The notes beneath the pieces were generated by a model. That model searched no databases and was not told where the DNA came from. It saw only the letters and a list, made by a program, of their open reading frames with translations. Positions 60,454 through 64,000 of a DNA stretch of 64,000 nucleotides are shown one piece after another (position 1 is the first letter of the stretch; each line of letters begins with the position of its first letter). Position numbers and translations under genes: made by a program. The stretch spans positions 52,429,350-52,493,349 of the forward strand of contig OZ024795.1 of NCBI GenBank assembly GCA_964017045.1. Reading direction: 5' to 3'. The stretch comes from Omphiscola glabra (lineage: Eukaryota; Mollusca; Gastropoda; Lymnaeidae).

Positions 60454-60622
60454 GGAGACATCCATAAATGACGTCATGCTTTTTAGGCCAAATTTTTAGC
60501 ACCACCCCTTGCCCCACCATCACAATTTCGGAAACAAAATTTCGACACCCTCATAATACATAATCACAAATGTGTGACCTCCCTCCCCTCAAGACGGGTT
60601 ATGTCATTTATGGATGGCCCCT
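60454..60622. mobile_element. Short MITE with GTCCATAAA-type ends, intronic
   Basis: About 169 bp. It has ggagacatccataaatgacg at the left and the inverted aggggccatccataaatgac at the right. It lies in the intron between the exons at 60267 and 61043. The interior is C-rich with no coding capacity. Confidence 0.72.
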
Positions 60623-60814
60623 TTTTGAACATTGTAAACAAAGGAAGCTAGGAAAAAATATACCTATGGCATCATCATGTTTTAAGAAGCAAATACTTTC
60701 TCCCCAGTGGTTCGTGTAGTTGAGCCAGGATTGTTTTTGTTTTCTCTCTATACAGCTGTTCTTTATTACATAAATGTATTTTAAGTTATTGTCACGATTA
60801 TGTCTCTTTTGCTA

Positions 60815-60893
60815 ATATTTTTATGTACAGCGCGGTGAGCCTTGCTAGGCTGGGGTACCGCGCTATATAAGACAACTAATAATAATAATAAAA
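60815..60893 (+). mobile_element. SINE/LINE 3' tail with (AAT)n
   Basis: The segment tgtacagcgcggtgagcc...ggtaccgcgctatataagac ends in an (aat)n run. The self-complementary 'gcgcggt...accgcgc' stem followed by tatataaga and a short A/T repeat is typical of retroposon tails in molluscs. The 5' extent is unclear. Confidence 0.6.
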
Positions 60894-61042
60894 GGATTAC
60901 CAAGCTGGTAACCCATTACTTTTGCATTCCTCCTCTTGGCCTGGTTGTAAATCTTTAGTTTTTAAATGCCCTTTATAAAAGTAATTTTGCTATTATTGTG
61001 TCCCAGTTTTTAATCTCTTCCATTGATATATATTCCACTTAC

Positions 61043-61117
61043 ATTAATTTCTGTTCAAGATTTTTGTTGGCACTCAGATCATCTTGTATTCTTTGTGTTT
61101 TTTCTAGTCTTTTATCT
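61043..61117 (-). CDS. Coiled-coil protein exon
   Basis: 75 bases with acceptor ctttttcag and donor gtaagtgg. It encodes DKRLEKTQRIQDDLSANKNL and EQKL. Split Arg and Met codons join both neighbours in frame. Confidence 0.83.
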
Positions 61118-61331
61118 CTGAAAAAGCCACACAAGTCAAGTTCTTAAATTAAGGCCAATGTATTTAAAATTATTCAAGAACTTTGAAAAGAAACACCAGG
61201 AATAGACAATTAATGTTTTCAACAATACGGTTAAGCATAAATTTTAAATACAAATATAATTGTAAAAAGAAAAAAAATGAGTATAACTGAATTTTGTTAA
61301 AATGATTCTAACTTTGACTTTAACCCCTGAC

Positions 61332-61429
61332 CTTTCATATTCAAACTTATGCACACGAGCTTTTTGAGCTTCCATGTTGAGCGTTATGGCAAGATCAGCT
61401 AGTTCTTGTTTTAAACGATGTTGCTCCAT
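61332..61429 (-). CDS. Coiled-coil protein exon
   Basis: 98 bases. It starts in phase 0 with MEQHRLKQELADLAITLNME, continues AQKARVHKFEYE, and ends at donor gtcagggg in phase 2. The internal ATG is not taken as the gene start because the upstream exons join in frame. Confidence 0.83.
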
Positions 61430-61654
61430 CTGAAAGAGACATTTTCCAGCTTAGATTGGGTCAGTGATAACATTTAATATTCTATAGTTTTTAACACAGT
61501 GTTAAGATTAACACATTTTTTGTTAAAGTAAACAAAAATTCCACAAATTGACAAATTCATAGATGATTATTTGTTTAAAAATTGCTATAACTCTCCCTGG
61601 TGAGTGATTAAGGTCCATAGATTATGCAAATACATAACACTAGTAGTCCTAAGT

Positions 61655-61852
61655 CAGCGGTTCTCAACATGTGGGTGGCGACCCCTTTGGGGGTCGAAAG
61701 ACCCTTTCACTGGGGGTCACCTAAGACCATCGGAAAACACATTTACTCTACAGTTATGAAGTAGCAAGGAAAATCATTTTGTGTTTGGGGGTCGCCACAA
61801 CATAAGGAACTGTATTAAAGGGTCTCTGCATTAGGAAGGTGGAGAACCACTG
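61655..61852 (+). mobile_element. hAT MITE (SPIN-like), full length, perfect TSD, intronic
   Basis: A 198-bp element from cagcggttctcaacatg to ggtggagaaccactg, flanked by tcctaagt on both sides (61647-61654 and 61853-61860). Its right end lies 33 bases from the donor of the exon at 61886, so it is downstream of that exon in the transcript. Confidence 0.93.
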
Positions 61853-61885
61853 TCCTAAGTGAAAATATTTCTTAGTAACATTCAC

Positions 61886-61994
61886 CTCTTTATTTCTTAA
61901 CTTGGCTTCAAATTCTTGACTCATCCTCATGACCTCTGACCTCTTTAGCTTCATGGCAGCCCTTTTGGCCTGATATTGACGTTCTAATTCTGAG
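61886..61994 (-). CDS. Coiled-coil protein exon
   Basis: 109 bases. The acceptor is ttaacgacag; an alternative AG five bases inside would break the frame. The donor is gtgaat. It encodes SELERQYQAKRAAMKLKRSE and MRMSQEFEAKLRNKE. Confidence 0.82.
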
Positions 61995-62598
61995 CTGTCG
62001 TTAAGTGGGACATATCATCCAATTAAAAAAAAATATATTACATGGTCAATTATTTGTACTTACAATTGATTAGAAAAGATAAATCATGATTTGTAAATTG
62101 ACATCTAATTTTTCACAATGTAAGTACAACATTGAATTTGTAATACACCTTAGCAAAAATGATCTTTGAATACAAACTTAACCAAAATAGTAAATGGGCA
62201 ATGCAAGGACCAAAACTAAAAGAAAGTTTACAGGTGTTGGACGAAAAATCAAATTATTTTCAATTTTTTCAAAACATTGTATTGAAATTAAAGCATGAAA
62301 ACATAAAATAGATAATGTTACAAAATAATATTATGATGAATAAGTAATTCTTAACTAAAGCAAGCTGACCAGAAAATGAAGTCTTTAGAATCAAAGAGTT
62401 AAAAGTTTAAACAAATAATTTGTCATTTAACATAATAAATAGTAAAATAATTTTAAAACATAATAATTTTTTTAAAAGCATAAAATTAAGCCGAATTGAT
62501 TGTTTGATATTCTCAAATTGTGTGTTTTTGATGGCATCATTTATTGAATGTCATGTAATCCAACAAGAAAACCTCCAATCAGTGGTTGAGTAACTCAC

Positions 62599-62678
62599 AG
62601 TTGTAAATCCTTTTTTCTAGCTTGGTCTTTAAAGGCCAAGGTCTCAGTTTGAGATTGCTCAGACTGTTGTTTGGATGT
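62599..62678 (-). CDS. Coiled-coil protein exon
   Basis: 80 bases with acceptor aaattccag and donor gtgagtta. It encodes TSKQQSEQSQTETLAFKDQA and RKKDLQ. The frame is fixed by the downstream exons because the other frames hit stops at the next junction. Confidence 0.78.
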
Positions 62679-63093
62679 CTGGAATTTAGAGATGATCAGA
62701 CAATTTGGGCAATTCAAAGCATGTCATCACTTTGCATAGAAAGCAAGAGATGAAGCTCAACACTCTAAATTAGTAGGCGTCTGAAAGCTGTACATTATCT
62801 ACACAGATAGTCCCAGTAAATAATCTTTGTCAATTCTAAGGTTATTTGAAAGCAAAGTCATGTTGATCTACATTTTTTCAGCACACACAAAAAATGGATA
62901 AAAAATGGTTAGTGAATCTTAGCTAAGCTCTTAATGAAAGGAAATTTTGTTTTTTGTATTTTCCCTCTTTTCCTACACTTTAAGGCTGATTGAAGGCTTC
63001 ATTGTTTGAGAACATGCCATTTTGAATTAGGGGCTAAGCATTTTTGTGATCATATGGTAGTAGCAAACATTGTTGTTGGATTGTTGGACTTAC

Positions 63094-63173
63094 AGTCTCA
63101 AAATTTGTCTGCGTGTAGCACCTCTTTGAACCTGTAAGCTTGCTATTTTATGAAGTGTGCGATCTTTATTTTC
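63094..63173 (-). CDS. Possible further upstream exon of the coiled-coil protein
   Basis: 80 bases between a good acceptor (gtttcacag) and a strong donor (gtaagtcc). The open frame reads ENKDRTLHKIASLQVQRGAT. It leaves in phase 2, whereas the exon at 62599 needs phase 0. Either a small exon between them is missing, or a weaker internal donor (CAG|gttcaa, after SLQ) is used, or this is not an exon. The two exons have the same length. Confidence 0.5.
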
Positions 63174-64000
63174 CTGTGAAACATAATCACTGTTTGGATT
63201 GTTTAAATTAAGTACGCCTACCAATAAAGATCAAAAGCATTATTTGACTCGTAATGAGAGAGATTTGTTTCTTGTTAACTGATTGAATACTTCAAACTAT
63301 GCACATAGAAACTATCCATATTGTAGTAAATATTTGATTTTCATAATTAGAGCATACAATTTTAGCCTCCCTGTTACTAATCTGAAGGTAAAATAATTTT
63401 GCGGAGCAGAGGTACCATTAATAAAAATCATGAACAAAGGTTTAGTTAAAATTAAACATACTATATACTAATTATACTATGTTAATTTTGATGTGTCAGT
63501 TAAGAAAACTAGAAGATTTGATGAGTAAGTGGAATAATTTAACTTTAAAAAAAAGATGTAGATCAAATGACGGAACATTCAATCATCAAACATGTGTTTA
63601 TAAAGAATTTAACCACAAACACAAATTTTAGAACATCAGCATTTTGGCAAAGTTGAAATATGTTTCAGTAAAATAATTTAGGAGAAAAACAATCTCCTTA
63701 ATCGCTGTCTTAAACACTACCTTAATCAGTAACACTGCCTTAATCACTCACACTGCCCTTATCACTAACACGGCCTTAATCACTAACACTGCCTTAATTA
63801 TGAAAAAGATTGGCCGTTTTCTCTTATATTTTTCTAGCTATTAATCAAGAAAATATTTTTAAAACCTCTCCAAACATTCAATGCAATATCAACTGGAAAC
63901 TATGATATAAAGTAAAAACGTGTTATGGTCTATAATAAATAAATTAGTTTGTATAATGTTATTGAGCTAGACCAGGGTTTGGGAGCCTTTTCATGGCAAA
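63174..64000. other. AT-rich sequence with a short array
   Basis: No exon recognised. About six copies of an 18-bp cactgccttaatcactaa repeat lie at 63710-63800. The last 30 bases (ccagggtttgggagcctttt) resemble the start of another hAT-type element that runs out of the window. Confidence 0.5.

Noticed and set aside
63970..64000. Start of a further hAT-like element (ccagggtttgggagcctttt)
   Set aside because: Only 30 bases are in the window, too little to establish an element.

Overview
This is animal nuclear DNA, not bacterial. Coding sequence is split into short exons with GT..AG introns, there are no operons, and most of the window is non-coding. Several features point to a mollusc, most likely a heterobranch gastropod (sea slug or freshwater snail): a BMP3/GDF10-type TGF-beta ligand gene, SPIN/OposCharlie-like hAT miniature elements, non-LTR retrotransposon remnants, and a very high density of minisatellites. 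The species cannot be fixed from the sequence alone.

Two genes can be supported, both on the minus strand. (1) A BMP3/GDF10-like ligand gene: exon 1 is 27910..28993 (signal peptide and long propeptide) and exon 2 is 1388..2484 (rest of the propeptide, processing sites, first half of the cystine-knot domain). The final exon must lie before base 1. Intron 1 is 25.4 kb and consists largely of about two dozen unrelated tandem arrays. (2) A multi-exon coiled-coil protein gene, entering from beyond 64 kb and ending at a stop codon at 47457..47459. Nine exons join in one frame to give 375 residues, and a tenth upstream exon is tentative. Its last intron is 9.5 kb and carries further arrays.

Layout: 1-1.4 kb, 40-bp array, 5'-truncated hAT MITE and intron 2 of the BMP3-like gene; 1.4-2.5 kb, exon 2; 2.5-27.9 kb, intron 1 with arrays of 38, 33, 18, 68, 14, 20, 34, 48, 36, 44 (3.7 kb), 18, 19, 53, 34, 13, 26, 49, 29, 9, 23 and 45 bp units, four hAT-type MITEs and a LINE 3' end; 27.9-29.0 kb, exon 1; 29-47 kb, intergenic, with more arrays (including a 22-bp array of 1.1 kb and a 38-bp array of 2.5 kb), a LINE remnant with an inverted 5' part, and a telomere-like block carrying a MITE; 47.5-63.2 kb, the coiled-coil gene; 63.2-64 kb, AT-rich DNA.

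Nearly all long open reading frames in the window outside the two genes are low-complexity translations of tandem arrays and are not annotated as genes. The points most worth following up are the array-filled 25-kb intron of a developmental ligand gene, higher-order duplication blocks inside three arrays, tandem splice-donor-like and AATAAA-bearing arrays, SPIN-like MITEs with target-site duplications that repeatedly sit at array edges, a twin-priming LINE inversion, and at least eighteen G or C homopolymers of 11-18 bases. I did not find an obviously new gene system.
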